DNA of 64,000 bases from Gilliamella sp. wkB112 (GCF_001690685.1 NZ_LZGL01000009.1:124001-188000); one strand, 5' to 3'; counted from the first letter of the stretch, positions 33,520-43,041 are shown. Notes: generated by a model not told the origin, from the sequence alone. Numbers and translations are program-made.

Positions 33520-33952
33520 AATGACATTAATAATTGAATTCGAAAATGGTAAAGAACCATCTTTTCATGCAAATCAAAATATTTTAGGAGGTCAATTATC
33601 TTTTGTCGCATTTTCTGACTTAAATGAATCAATTAGAAATGATATTGAAAGAATCATTATAAAAAATTTAGGTAGATTACCATCAATAAATGATGATGCT
33701 ACAGATATTTTGGTTGATATTGCTAGTAAATTTGATTTATTAGAAAAATTGGATTTGATGATGAAAACTAAATTTTCTAATCCTAAACGCTATATGCCCG
33801 ATTATCATGTTTCAATTAGCCATGAAGATTCATTTATGCGTGAAGTTAACGGTCAAGGTTATGTTGATGGAAAGCTGTATGATGAACTCTATGCTGAATA
33901 TGTAAAATTAAAATCAATTAAAACATTAAAACAGCGTTTTGTTAGTTTTTAA
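33512..33952 (+). CDS. Hypothetical early protein
   Basis: 146 aa. It opens MSKMTLIIEFENGKEPSFHAN and ends in a basic helix (LKSIKTLKQRFVSF). The middle has RYMPDYHVSISHEDSFMRE. No family recognised. In the early operon between Gam and the DUF2786 gene, a variable slot in related phages, so it could be cargo such as an anti-host factor. Confidence 0.55.
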   Translation: MSKMTLIIEFENGKEPSFHANQNILGGQLSFVAFSDLNESIRNDIERIIIKNLGRLPSINDDATDILVDIASKFDLLEKLDLMMKTKFSNPKRYMPDYHVSISHEDSFMREVNGQGYVDGKLYDELYAEYVKLKSIKTLKQRFVSF

Positions 33953-33961
33953 GATGTTTTT

Positions 33962-34651
33962 ATGACAAATAATAATGAAAAGTATATTGAAAAAATCAAA
34001 AAACTTTTAGCATTAGCAAAATCAACAAATCCTAATGAAGCTGCTATTGCAATGAATCAAGCCATCAAATTGATGGTAAAACATAATATTAGTAATAAAG
34101 ATGTGGAATTATCTGAAATTGAGGAACATGTGTCAAAACATGCCCCTTCAAATGCAGAAAAACCACCAAGATATTTTTCAATATTAGTAAGCATTATTTC
34201 AAGCGCATTTGGCGTGCGAGCTTACTTTACTTGGGAAAACAATAAACGAAAGGTTTCATTTTATGGACTTAGGGAACGGCCACAATTAGCAGCTTATACC
34301 TTTGACGTTTTAAGTGTTCAATTAGTTAAAGCTAGAAAAGAATTCTTATCACAACAAAATGGTAATTGTAAAAAAATCACTAAAATCAACCGAGCTGATG
34401 CGTTTTGTGTTGGCTGGGTTAATGGTGTTTATCAATTAATTGAAGATTTTGCGATGACTGATGAGGAACTAAATCTATTAGCTGAATATAAAAAGACCAA
34501 AGATTTATCACCAGCTAAGATTAGAGATGCTAAAAAGTGTAATGGTTCGGATTCTTCGCATTTTATTGGTTACTTACAAGGTAAAACCGCTCAATTGAGT
34601 CATGGTGTATCAAGTTCAGGTTATTCTCCATCATTAATAGGGAATAAATAG
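33962..34651 (+). CDS. DUF2786-domain early protein
   Basis: 229 aa. The N-terminal ~45 residues, KYIEKIKKLLALAKSTNPNEAAIAMNQAIKLMVKHNIS, are a clear DUF2786 domain. The remainder (FFSILVSIISSAFGVRAYFTW..., DAFCVGWVNGVYQLI) is the partner domain usual in such phage proteins. Biochemical role not known. It abuts gemA with no gap. Confidence 0.8.
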   Translation: MTNNNEKYIEKIKKLLALAKSTNPNEAAIAMNQAIKLMVKHNISNKDVELSEIEEHVSKHAPSNAEKPPRYFSILVSIISSAFGVRAYFTWENNKRKVSFYGLRERPQLAAYTFDVLSVQLVKARKEFLSQQNGNCKKITKINRADAFCVGWVNGVYQLIEDFAMTDEELNLLAEYKKTKDLSPAKIRDAKKCNGSDSSHFIGYLQGKTAQLSHGVSSSGYSPSLIGNK

Positions 34652-35095
34652 ATGAAATCTAAATACATAAAGCTGGTTCATATTGCAAAATCGCAACTTA
34701 ATCTGGATGACGATACATATCGTCATCTATTACTGAATGTAACTAAAAAAACTAGCACCAAGGATATGACAGTTTGGGAACTGGAAAAAATTCTTAACAA
34801 CCTTAAATCAAAAGGCTTTAAAGTTAAATCATCAAAAAAAACAGGGAAGATAACTGCTACAGAACCAGTTCATAAAAAAATACGCTCATTATGGCTAGAA
34901 CTAGCTGATGCAGGCGTAGTCAAAAATCGCTCAGAAAAAGCTATCAATTCATATGTAAAGCGTATTGTTGGTGTTGAAGTAATGGATTGGTTGAATACTG
35001 CTCAAGCAATGAAAGTCATTGAAAGCCTAAAGCGTTGGCAGGCTCGTATATTAAGGAATAAACATGAAGCTAACACGTTGCCCGATTTGTCATAA
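34652..35095 (+). CDS. gemA: GemA-like regulator (Mu gp16 family, DUF1018)
   Basis: 147 aa. KYIKLVHIAKSQLNLDDDTYRHLL, then MTVWELEKILNNLKSKGFK, and the closing WLNTAQAMKVIESLKRWQ match GemA of Mu-like phages. GemA modulates host gene expression and possibly decatenation early in infection. It overlaps the next gene by 32 bases. Confidence 0.85.
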   Translation: MKSKYIKLVHIAKSQLNLDDDTYRHLLLNVTKKTSTKDMTVWELEKILNNLKSKGFKVKSSKKTGKITATEPVHKKIRSLWLELADAGVVKNRSEKAINSYVKRIVGVEVMDWLNTAQAMKVIESLKRWQARILRNKHEANTLPDLS

Positions 35096-35570
35096 CGAAA
35101 TTAATTTAGAAGCATTGGTAGAGGATAATTCTGGCAGAGAACTACTCATGTTGGTGAGCACTTTAAATTATGGTTGTGCTAAACCTATGATCGCCTATAT
35201 TGGTTTATTCCGTACTCAAAAATCAAATTTGAGTAACTCACGGGCAGTTAATTTAATTAATGAGGTACTACAACTATATCAACCTAGTAGACACCTTGCA
35301 CATGCATTAAGAGAAACCGTTAATAACATTCACGCTAAACGTGCCCTAGGTGAATACAAACCATTTAAAAATCATAATTATCTGAAGTCAGTTTATGATT
35401 CTACTAATCATTTATTTGCATACGTTGAGCATAAAGAAGAAAACAAACCAATTCGAAGTAGTAACGAAGAATACTTTGAACAGATGTATAAAGCGGGCGC
35501 GGACTTCAATAAATTAGAAACAAACATACCTGGCGCACTAGATTGGTATAAGAAAAGGACAGGAGTATAA
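35064..35570 (+). CDS. Early zinc-finger protein of Mu-like phages
   Basis: 168 aa. It starts RCPICHNEINLEALVEDNSGRELLMLVSTL, with a CxxC that probably needs a second Cys pair elsewhere or on a partner. AYIGLFRTQKSNLSNSRAVNLINEVL follows. This protein type commonly lies between gemA and mor in BcepMu/B3-like phages. Possibly replication-linked, on position only. Starts inside gemA. Confidence 0.65.
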   Translation: MKLTRCPICHNEINLEALVEDNSGRELLMLVSTLNYGCAKPMIAYIGLFRTQKSNLSNSRAVNLINEVLQLYQPSRHLAHALRETVNNIHAKRALGEYKPFKNHNYLKSVYDSTNHLFAYVEHKEENKPIRSSNEEYFEQMYKAGADFNKLETNIPGALDWYKKRTGV

Positions 35571-35572
35571 TA

Positions 35573-35935
35573 ATGAATAAATCTGCAATGTCTATCAAAC
35601 GTCATGAGTTACTAACACACATATCATTATCTGTAGCTAGAGAAGCAATGGATTATGGTCTATCTGACGACATTGCAGCGCAACTTGGCGATAATATTGC
35701 AAATACAATTTCAGAGTTATTTGGCGGTCAAAATCTAACATTTCCACGTGATTTTATCTTCAAACTAAACCAGCGCGACTTACAAATTTATAACGCATTT
35801 AAAGGCAATAACTACGCTGAACTGAGCCAAAAATACAATATGACAGAACGTGGCATCAGAAAAGTAATCGACCGAGTTCATAAACGAATAATAAAAGAAA
35901 AACAACCTGCGTTGTTTGATTTTGATAATACCTAA
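35573..35935 (+). CDS. Mor/C-family transcription activator
   Basis: 120 aa. The N-terminal ~60 residues are helical (dimer part). The C-terminal QIYNAFKGNNYAELSQKYNMTERGIRKVIDRVHKRI is the Mor/C helix-turn-helix. It ends the early operon and should switch on the leftward late genes. Its targets should lie upstream of the holin and perhaps of the protease gene. Confidence 0.9.
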   Translation: MNKSAMSIKRHELLTHISLSVAREAMDYGLSDDIAAQLGDNIANTISELFGGQNLTFPRDFIFKLNQRDLQIYNAFKGNNYAELSQKYNMTERGIRKVIDRVHKRIIKEKQPALFDFDNT

Positions 35936-36109
35936 TTAATTTTAGAGCAAAATTTTTTAGGCTTTTTTTATTTCATATTTTGTAATACTTTTTCAAAAAA
36001 CAATTTCAATATTTCCCTGTTTATTTTGTTATATCCCATTTATCTCATCATTCTGTTACTATTTATCATGTTCTGTTTCAAAAATGGCTCAAGATCCAAA
36101 AGAACTAAT
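35936..36109. other. Presumed other end of the Mu-like prophage (non-coding)
   Basis: No open frame is supported after the activator gene; the stretch is AT-rich. Two imperfect copies of ATTTAT...TTCTGTT lie at 36038-36057 and 36061-36077 and could be transposase sites. CA dinucleotides at 36079-36080, 36090-36091 and 36097-36098 are candidate ends. None gives an inverted match to 420-445, and no 5-base duplication was found, so the exact end is unresolved or deleted. Confidence 0.35.
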
Positions 36110-36250
36110 ATAATTAAATCGCCAAATTTTAGAACTATTAGACTTAACTAATAAATATAAACCATTGCCATCTGATAAAGTAAAATCCTTTTTCCTTGGC
36201 TTGGCTGACTTGATTTGAGTATCATTTAGAGGTTTTATAATCTTGACCAT
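36089..36250 (-). pseudogene. N-terminal fragment of a tyrosine integrase
   Basis: From ATG at 36250 the frame reads 53 codons with KPLNDTQIKSAKPRKKDFTL, SDGNGLYLLV and SKIWRFNY, the start of DUF4102-type phage/island integrases. Homology stops after ~47 codons near 36110 and a stop follows at once. The catalytic R-H-R-Y domain is missing. It lies ~160 bases from the tRNA-Lys 3' end and reads away from it, the normal int position. It marks an older element interrupted by the Mu-like prophage. Confidence 0.8.
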
Positions 36251-36410
36251 GTTATACGAATTTAAGTTATATTTGAGCGTATAACATAATATATAACATA
36301 AAAGTTTGATTTTCGCTAAATCTTCTTGAACTTAGTTAAACGGTAAATCAGATGGAAAGCTTGTTATATAAAGGTTTTTGAACGTTTTTGAATTTGGATG
36401 AATTAAGGAG
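36251..36410. other. Attachment-side region between integrase start and tRNA
   Basis: 160 non-coding bases with repeated GTTATA/TATAAC words (for example TATAACATAATATATAACAT) upstream of the integrase fragment. They may have been integrase or excisionase arm sites. The presumed att core is the 3' half of tRNA-Lys; its second copy would be left of this window. Confidence 0.35.
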
Positions 36411-36486
36411 TGGTGGGTTGTGAGGGGATCGAACCCGCGACAAATTGATTAAGAGTCAACTGCTCTACCGACTGAGCTAACAACCC
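36411..36486 (-). tRNA. tRNA-Lys (CUU anticodon)
   Basis: 76 bases including an encoded CCA. The acceptor stem is GGGUUGU/ACAACCC, the D arm GCUC...GAGC, and the anticodon arm GUUGA-CUCUUAA-UCAAU, so the anticodon is CUU and reads AAG. The T arm is GCGGG-UUCGAUC-CCCUC with one C-U mismatch at position 50/64. The 3' half borders the mobile region and was probably rebuilt by the integrated element. Confidence 0.9.
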
Positions 36487-36588
36487 ACCGAATTTTCACG
36501 TCATTCTATATAAAATTAAATTGTAATGCAAATTGTCAATTGAAATATATTTATTTATAATTTGATAGAAATATCAGATTTATCAAAT

Positions 36589-36608
36589 TTAACATTATAA
36601 AATGTTAA
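36589..36608. promoter_or_regulatory. Palindrome upstream of ompW
   Basis: TTAACATT-ATAA-AATGTTAA is a perfect inverted repeat about 60 bases before the ompW start. A TTGAT-N6-ATCAG dyad, loosely like an FNR box but two bases too wide, lies at 36561-36576. One of them may be an operator; which regulator binds cannot be told. Confidence 0.3.
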
Positions 36609-36666
36609 AAATATTACTGTTAACCATCAATAATTGTGAATTATAACTAAAATTAGGAGGCAAAAA

Positions 36667-37338
36667 ATGAAAATATCATCAGTAGCTATGTTAGTCTCAA
36701 TGGGATTAGCTAGTTCAATGGCTTATGCACATAGTGCGAATGAAATAATAGTTCGTGGTGGACCGGTTTATGTACACCCTAAAGATAAAAGTGATCATGT
36801 AAAAGTTGGTGGAGCTAAAAGTGATCTTAAAGCTAAAGCGGATAACGATACCCAGCTTGGTTTAAATTTTCAATATATGGTAACTGATAATATTGGTGTT
36901 GAATTATTAGCTGCGACGCCTTTTAGCCATCAAGTAAAACTAGGTGGAGGTAATTCAACTGGATTAGCTGGGGCTCATTTAGGTAAAATTAAACATTTAC
37001 CACCAACATTAAGTGCGGTTTGGTACCCTCTTGATTCCAATTATGAAATACAACCATATGTTGGACTTGGTATTAACTATACCTTCTTTTTCGACGAAAA
37101 ATTAAGTGGTGAAGCCAAAAAAGCAGGATTCCATGGCTTAGATCTTGATAGTTCATGGGGATGGGCAGCGCAAATCGGTACTGATTATACATTTAATGAT
37201 AACTGGTTAGTCAACGCCCAGTTACGTTATATTGATATTGAAACTAAAGCGAAAACTCATCTGGGAAATACAAAAGTAACCGCTAAATATGAGCTTGATC
37301 CTTGGGTTGCCATGCTTAGTGTCGGTTATAAATTCTAA
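36667..37338 (+). CDS. ompW: Outer membrane protein OmpW
   Basis: 223 aa. The signal peptide ends near SSMAYA. The mature part is an eight-stranded barrel with NIGVELLAATPFSHQVKL, LPPTLSAVWYPLDSNYEIQPYVGLGINYT, and a final WVAMLSVGYKF ending in Phe, as outer-membrane barrels do. OmpW makes a small hydrophobic channel. Single gene with AGGAGG site; a shared terminator separates it from valS. Confidence 0.9.
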   Translation: MKISSVAMLVSMGLASSMAYAHSANEIIVRGGPVYVHPKDKSDHVKVGGAKSDLKAKADNDTQLGLNFQYMVTDNIGVELLAATPFSHQVKLGGGNSTGLAGAHLGKIKHLPPTLSAVWYPLDSNYEIQPYVGLGINYTFFFDEKLSGEAKKAGFHGLDLDSSWGWAAQIGTDYTFNDNWLVNAQLRYIDIETKAKTHLGNTKVTAKYELDPWVAMLSVGYKF

Positions 37339-37352
37339 TTTTTAATGTAGAT

Positions 37353-37386
37353 AAAAGTCTCTCGTTGTAAAAATGAGAGACTTTTT
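37353..37386. terminator. Bidirectional terminator between ompW and valS
   Basis: AAAAGTCTCTC pairs with GAGAGACTTTT around an 11-base loop, with T run on one side and A run on the other. It can end the ompW transcript and the converging valS transcript. Confidence 0.85.
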
Positions 37387-37395
37387 ATTTGCAAG

Positions 37396-40254
37396 TTACA
37401 GATTTTTGATGGCTAAATATTGCTGTTGTAATTTTGCTTTATCATCAATATAGCCTTGTTGTTTTTCTTTTTCTTTAGCAACGACTGCTGCTGGCGCTTT
37501 TTCAACAAAACTTGCATTAGAAAGCTTATCATCAATGCGAGCAATTTCACCATCAATACGTTCTATCTCTTTTGCTAAACGCACAAGTTCATCTTCTTTA
37601 TTAATCAATCCAGCCATAGGTATTAACAACTCGGCACCTTCAACTAACTTAGTAACTGATAATGGTCCAGTTTCACCTTCATCCAATAATACGACTTCAG
37701 ATAGTTTACCTAATGCTTCAATGGAATTAACATTATTACTTACAATACGATGTACAGTTGGCGATGCTTTACGAATCAATAATTGTAATGGTTTACTTGG
37801 AGCAATATTCATTTCAGCACGAATATTACGCACCGCTATTACTGCATTTTTAATCCAATTAGCATCAGCCATGGCTTCATCATTACTATATTGGTGATCG
37901 TATTTAGGCATTGGCTGTAGCATAATGGTATCTGCAGTGATATTCATTAAACCTTTAATATTTTGCCAAATGGCTTCGGTAATGAATGGAATAATTGGGT
38001 GAGCTAGGCGTAATAAAGCTTCTAAAACAGTTATCAAAGTGTGGCGTGCTGCTCTTTGTTGATTAGCGGAACCATTATTAAGTACTGATTTAGTAAATTC
38101 TAAATACCAGTCACAAAATTGATTCCAGGTAAATTCATATAAAATATTGGCAGCTAAATCGAAACGGTAGGTATCAAAGGCCTCTCGATAAGCTTTAACT
38201 GTTTGGTTAAATTCAGCCAAAATCCAGTTATCAGCCAGTGAATACTCAAACTCACCGCCATTAAATCCGCAGTCATGCTCTTCAGTATTCATTAATACAT
38301 AACGACTAGCATTCCATAGTTTATTACAGAAATTACGGTAACCTTCTAGACGTTTTAGATCCCAATTAATATCACGCCCGGTTGAAGCCAAAGCAGCTAA
38401 AGTAAAACGTAATGCATCAGTACCATGTTCTTCAATACCATTAGGAAATTGTTTTTTTGTGCGTTTAGCAATTTTTTCAGCTAGTTGTGGTTGCATCATA
38501 TTGCCAGTACGTTTTTCTAGCAGATCAGCTAAAGAAATACCATCAATCATATCTAAAGGATCGAGCACATTACCTTTAGATTTTGACATTTTCTGCCCTT
38601 CTTCATCACGAATTAGACCAGTCACATAAACAGTTTTGAAAGGAACTTGAGGTTTACCATGCTCATCTTTAATAAAGTGCATAGTCATCATAATCATTCT
38701 GGCTACCCAGAAGAAGATAATATCAAACCCAGTCACTAAAACATTAGTTGGATGAAAAGTAGCTAAATCATCAGTTTTTTCAGGCCAACCAAGTGTTGAG
38801 AAAGTCCAAAGAGCAGACGAAAACCAAGTATCTAACACGTCTTCGTCTTGAGTTAATTCAATGTTACTTGCAAGATTATTTTCACGACGAACTTCTGCTT
38901 CATCATGCCCTACATAAACATTGCCTTGCGGATCATACCAGGCAGGAATACGATGCCCCCACCATAATTGGCGGGAAATACACCAATCTTGAATATCATT
39001 CATCCAAGAAAAGTACATATTTTCATATTGTTTTGGTACAAATTGAATATCACCATTTTTCACCGCATTAATTGCTGGTTCAGCTAATACTTTGGCCCTT
39101 ACATACCATTGATCGGTAAGCATTGGTTCAATGACTACTTCACCACGATCACCGTAAGGAATAGTTAAATTATGAGGTTCAATTTTTTCCAAAATTCCCA
39201 TAGATTTACATTCTGCTACTACAGCTTTACGAGCAGCAAAACGTTCTAATTTTTGGAACTGGGCCGGAAGTTCGGATGAATAAACATCACTTGGCTCACC
39301 ATTAGTATCAAAAACCTCGGCTTGTTGACGAATATCCCCATCGAAAGTAAAAATATTAATCATCGGTAATTGATGACGTCGCCCTACTTCATAGTCATTA
39401 AAATCATGAGCAGGTGTGATTTTTACACAACCAGTCCCTTTTGTCATATCGGCATGTTCATCACCAACAATAGGAATACGACGATTAACAAAAGGTAGTA
39501 TGACAAATTTACCGATGAGATCTTTATAACGTGGATCTTCAGGGTTTACCGCAACTCCTGTATCTCCAAATAACGTTTCGGGACGTGTAGTCGCAACAAC
39601 AAGATACTCCTTACCTTCTGATGTTTTAACGCCATCAGCAAGAGGATAACGCAAATACCACATTGAACCATTAACTTCATGATTTTCAACTTCTAGATCA
39701 GAAATAGCTGTACGCAATTTTGGATCCCAATTTACTAATCGTTTACCACGATAAATTAAATCTTCTTGATATAATCTAACAAAGACTTCTTTGACTGCAT
39801 TAGACAAACCTTCATCCATAGTAAAACGTTCGCGATCCCAATCAACAGAATCCCCCAAGCGACGCATCTGCTGAGTAATACTGCCACCCGATTCAGCTTT
39901 CCACTGCCAGATCTTTTCTATAAATGATTCACGTCCATAATCATGTCGTGTTTTATTCTCTTCAGCAGCAATTTTACGCTCCACCACCATTTGGGTTGCA
40001 ATACCTGCATGATCTGTTCCTGATTGCCATAAGGTATTATCACCTTGCATACGATGATAACGAATCAACGCATCCATAATAGTTTGTTGGAAGGCATGCC
40101 CCAAATGTAAACTACCAGTAACATTAGGTGGCGGAATAGCAATGCAAAAACTTGGCGCTAATTTATTGCCGTTAGGTTTGAAATAGCCACTTGCTTCCCA
40201 ATGTTGATAAATAGGTTGTTCAATTTCTTGTGGATTATAAGTTGTGTTTTTCAT
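37396..40254 (-). CDS. valS: Valyl-tRNA synthetase
   Basis: 952 aa, versus 951 in E. coli. The class I HIGH-type motif is in [15 protein letters not shown] near residue 50, and the KMSKS loop is in [14 protein letters not shown]. The editing domain lies between ([16 protein letters not shown]), and the C-terminal coiled coil ([19 protein letters not shown]) binds tRNA. Charges tRNA-Val and edits threonine. Monocistronic by layout. Confidence 0.97.
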   Translation of the reverse strand: MKNTTYNPQEIEQPIYQHWEASGYFKPNGNKLAPSFCIAIPPPNVTGSLHLGHAFQQTIMDALIRYHRMQGDNTLWQSGTDHAGIATQMVVERKIAAEENKTRHDYGRESFIEKIWQWKAESGGSITQQMRRLGDSVDWDRERFTMDEGLSNAVKEVFVRLYQEDLIYRGKRLVNWDPKLRTAISDLEVENHEVNGSMWYLRYPLADGVKTSEGKEYLVVATTRPETLFGDTGVAVNPEDPRYKDLIGKFVILPFVNRRIPIVGDEHADMTKGTGCVKITPAHDFNDYEVGRRHQLPMINIFTFDGDIRQQAEVFDTNGEPSDVYSSELPAQFQKLERFAARKAVVAECKSMGILEKIEPHNLTIPYGDRGEVVIEPMLTDQWYVRAKVLAEPAINAVKNGDIQFVPKQYENMYFSWMNDIQDWCISRQLWWGHRIPAWYDPQGNVYVGHDEAEVRRENNLASNIELTQDEDVLDTWFSSALWTFSTLGWPEKTDDLATFHPTNVLVTGFDIIFFWVARMIMMTMHFIKDEHGKPQVPFKTVYVTGLIRDEEGQKMSKSKGNVLDPLDMIDGISLADLLEKRTGNMMQPQLAEKIAKRTKKQFPNGIEEHGTDALRFTLAALASTGRDINWDLKRLEGYRNFCNKLWNASRYVLMNTEEHDCGFNGGEFEYSLADNWILAEFNQTVKAYREAFDTYRFDLAANILYEFTWNQFCDWYLEFTKSVLNNGSANQQRAARHTLITVLEALLRLAHPIIPFITEAIWQNIKGLMNITADTIMLQPMPKYDHQYSNDEAMADANWIKNAVIAVRNIRAEMNIAPSKPLQLLIRKASPTVHRIVSNNVNSIEALGKLSEVVLLDEGETGPLSVTKLVEGAELLIPMAGLINKEDELVRLAKEIERIDGEIARIDDKLSNASFVEKAPAAVVAKEKEKQQGYIDDKAKLQQQYLAIKNL

Positions 40255-40439
40255 AATTTAAGCATAAATCCTGATTCAAGAGATAAAAATGGTTCTATTC
40301 TACAGTAAATTCACACAACAATAAATTAGCAGAACCATAAAGGAGTAGATTTAATCTACACTTACAAAATAATCTAAAGTGCAAACTACTTTTTACAAAG
40401 ATACTTTTATCTTTATTTTTAACTAATTAACTATCCATT

Positions 40440-41330
40440 CTATTGGGCAACAAATTTACCGCCACGACGGATCAAGTAAGTATCTAAACTGAATAGAATT
40501 AGTGCTAACCAAATAAATGCGAAAGTTAACAGTTTTTCAATATGAAAATTTTCGTGAAAATAAAATATTGCTAATAAAAAAACTAATGTCGGTGATAAAT
40601 ATTGTAAGAAACCAATTGAAGAATATGGTAGATGTTTAGCCGCCAGATTAAATAAAATTAGGGGAATAAGAGTTATTGGTCCTGCTAGCATGCATAACCA
40701 TATCATGTGGCTATGCCAAAAATTAGGTGACAATGACATCGAATTAGTATGGAATAGCAACCAACCTATAGTGACAGGTAACAATGCCCAAGTTTCAATC
40801 ATCATGCCGGGTAAAACATTAATTGGTACTATTTTACGAATTAGTCCATATAACGCGAAGGTAAGAGCTAAAAATACTGAAATCCAAGGTAATTGCCCCA
40901 TTAGAATAATTTGAATCATCACACCTATTACAGCCAAAGAAATGGCTATCCATTGTAATTTACGCATTTTTTCTTTTAATACTAAGGTTCCTAATAGTAC
41001 AGATAGTAATGGATTAATGTAGTAGCCAAGACTTGCCTCGAGCATATAGTTGTTATTTATAGCCCATACATAAGTAAGCCAGTTCATTGATAACATAAAT
41101 CCTGTACCAAATAATATTAGGATGTATTTAGGGTGATTTAATAATGGCTGCCACCATTGTTTCTGTTTAATAAAAAAAACTAAAAAAGTACAACAGACTG
41201 CAGACCAAATAATACGGTGAATAATAATTTCAATGGCAGGAACTGACTCAATCATTTTAAAATAAATTGGGCTTAATCCCCAGATAAAGTAAGCAGTAAT
41301 TGCTAAGATAAAAGCATAACTTTTCGACAT
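40440..41330 (-). CDS. rarD: RarD-type EamA transporter
   Basis: 296 aa with about ten membrane helices in two EamA repeats. Recognisable RarD blocks are ITAYFIWGLSPIYFKMI, RIIWSAVCCTFLV, WLTYVWAINNNYMLEASLGYYINPLLSVLLG and FLQYLSPTLVFLLAIFYFHE. Inner-membrane permease; the RarD substrate is not settled (linked to chloramphenicol sensitivity in name). Single gene. Confidence 0.9.
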   Translation of the reverse strand: MSKSYAFILAITAYFIWGLSPIYFKMIESVPAIEIIIHRIIWSAVCCTFLVFFIKQKQWWQPLLNHPKYILILFGTGFMLSMNWLTYVWAINNNYMLEASLGYYINPLLSVLLGTLVLKEKMRKLQWIAISLAVIGVMIQIILMGQLPWISVFLALTFALYGLIRKIVPINVLPGMMIETWALLPVTIGWLLFHTNSMSLSPNFWHSHMIWLCMLAGPITLIPLILFNLAAKHLPYSSIGFLQYLSPTLVFLLAIFYFHENFHIEKLLTFAFIWLALILFSLDTYLIRRGGKFVAQ

Positions 41331-41398
41331 ATTAGTATGATTAAAATACTTAAAAAAATATTTTTTAATTGTATAACTTTACTCAGTAAAAGCAAAAC

Positions 41399-41635
41399 AT
41401 GAATAGCATCAGGGCATTATTGTTGTTAGGTATTTTAACTCGATTTATCAGTTTCCTAGCCGTTCTACAAACGATTGTAATTAGTTTTATTCACTCAGCT
41501 AATGGATAGTCATTCAGCAATACAGGAGGTGGCTGGGAATATTCTGCATTAATGGCTTTAACATCAGTTAGTTTAGCGCTCTTAGGAAATGGAAGATTTA
41601 GTGTTTCCCACCATAAACATCAAGAAGTTACTTAA
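41399..41635 (+). pseudogene. Decayed DoxX-like membrane protein gene
   Basis: An 78-codon frame from ATG 41399 to TAA 41635 has an internal TAG after residue 36. Before the stop it reads as a membrane helix (LAVLQTIVISFIHSANG); after it, NTGGGWEYSALMALTSVSLALLGNGRFSV, the conserved end of DoxX proteins (G.wEY.lL.a...laLLGaGk.SlD). The N-terminal half is lost. This fills much of the 460-base gap between rarD and the hydrolase. Confidence 0.6.
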
Positions 41636-41790
41636 GTAAAATCTTAATTGTATATAATAATTTAAAATAATATTTATATTAAAGGAAAGGTGGCACTTTA
41701 TTATTAATACCTTTCCTAAGCTATTATATACTTATATTTTTTGATAGGACAAAGAACCAAATTGCAATAGTTAGATTTACTTTATATCTC

Positions 41791-42336
41791 CTAAATGCCA
41801 ACAAACAGGTGGCAACTTATAACTTTTGCGAAATTCATTAGAGCAGACATAAAACTGTCATGTACTGTTTGAGCAGGAATAATTATATCGTCAAACTGTA
41901 GATCGCGAGTTGCACAGGCGTCATGAATTAGTATTGGTTGATAATTTAGTTCACATGCCATGCGGGAAGTTGAATCAACACACATATGACTCATCATGCC
42001 ACAAATGACCAGTTGTTCGATGTTTTCCTGTTGTAATTTTGGTTGTAAATCCGTTTGATAAAAACTATTGGGAAAGGCTTTAGGGATAATATATTCGTGT
42101 GGGTAAATAGGTAATAAGCTACGGTGAATTTTAGCGCCATGACTGCCTTTAACAAAAAAATTTGCATTAGGATCGGATTTGATATGTTGAATATAGTAAA
42201 TCGGTAAGCGTTTTACACGAAAATATTGTTGCAATTTTAAGGTATTTTGTAATGCTACTTCGCTATTAATTAAACTATATTTTCCATTAGGGAAATAGTC
42301 GTTTTGCACATCAATAATAATTAGGGCTTGTTTCAT
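41791..42336 (-). CDS. Isochorismatase-family cysteine hydrolase
   Basis: 181 aa. The D-K-C triad is visible: LIIDVQNDYF (Asp), KGSHGAKI (Lys), and VICGMMSHMCVDSTSRMA (Cys before VDST). Family members hydrolyse nicotinamide, isochorismate or related amides; specificity cannot be set. It is divergent from the Lrp-type gene with 109 bases between them, so that regulator may control it. Confidence 0.85.
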   Translation of the reverse strand: MKQALIIIDVQNDYFPNGKYSLINSEVALQNTLKLQQYFRVKRLPIYYIQHIKSDPNANFFVKGSHGAKIHRSLLPIYPHEYIIPKAFPNSFYQTDLQPKLQQENIEQLVICGMMSHMCVDSTSRMACELNYQPILIHDACATRDLQFDDIIIPAQTVHDSFMSALMNFAKVISCHLFVGI

Positions 42337-42445
42337 TTGATTTTCCTTGCGTTAGGCTTCTATTTATAATTATGCGATAATCATGCAATCACTAACATAG
42401 TCAATTGAAAGCAATCTTTATTACTTGCTTTCATGGTGAAATAAT

Positions 42446-42838
42446 ATGGATAAAAAAGATCGCGCTATTTTAGATCAACTCAAAATTAACAGCCGCCAAT
42501 CATGGAAAGAGATTGGCAACAAAGTATTTTTATCTGGACAAGCCGTTGGACAGCGAGTATATGAACTGCAAGCAAATAATGTTATTGAAAAGTTCACAAT
42601 TAAGGAAAAAACAGAATATACCCAATTTATTACTATTTTTATGAATTCAAACCAATTTGAATTATTTGAAAAAATCGTTAAATCTTTCCAAGAAATTCTT
42701 GAATTTTATAAGATTACGGGAGAGGGTTGCTATTTTATAAAAAGCAGCTTTACTCCACAAAATCTATCAATATTCATCGAAAAAATCGAGCCCTACTGTC
42801 GATATAAAGTTAATCACCAATTGAAAGCAATTATTTAA
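42446..42838 (+). CDS. Lrp/AsnC-family regulator
   Basis: 130 aa. It opens DKKDRAILDQLKINSRQSWKEIGNKVFLSGQAVGQRVYEL, a canonical Lrp HTH, followed by a shortened RAM-like ligand domain (FKITGEGCYFIKSSF equivalent). Probably senses a small metabolite and regulates the divergent hydrolase. Slightly shorter than typical Lrp (~150-165 aa). Confidence 0.85.
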   Translation: MDKKDRAILDQLKINSRQSWKEIGNKVFLSGQAVGQRVYELQANNVIEKFTIKEKTEYTQFITIFMNSNQFELFEKIVKSFQEILEFYKITGEGCYFIKSSFTPQNLSIFIEKIEPYCRYKVNHQLKAII

Positions 42839-43041
42839 TTAATGTGATAATCGGTATTATTTAATTATTACCTTGATTTTGTGTTTAAGTTACAAATACT
42901 TTCTTAAATAATTTAAATCAACTTTATTACAAATATTTTGGGGAAATTTTAACGAATAATAAAAAAGAGTTGCGAGCAATCAATTTTTGTTATATTTTGT
43001 TCACTAGTTTGTTTATTAATTTAATTAATGGTTTATATTTT

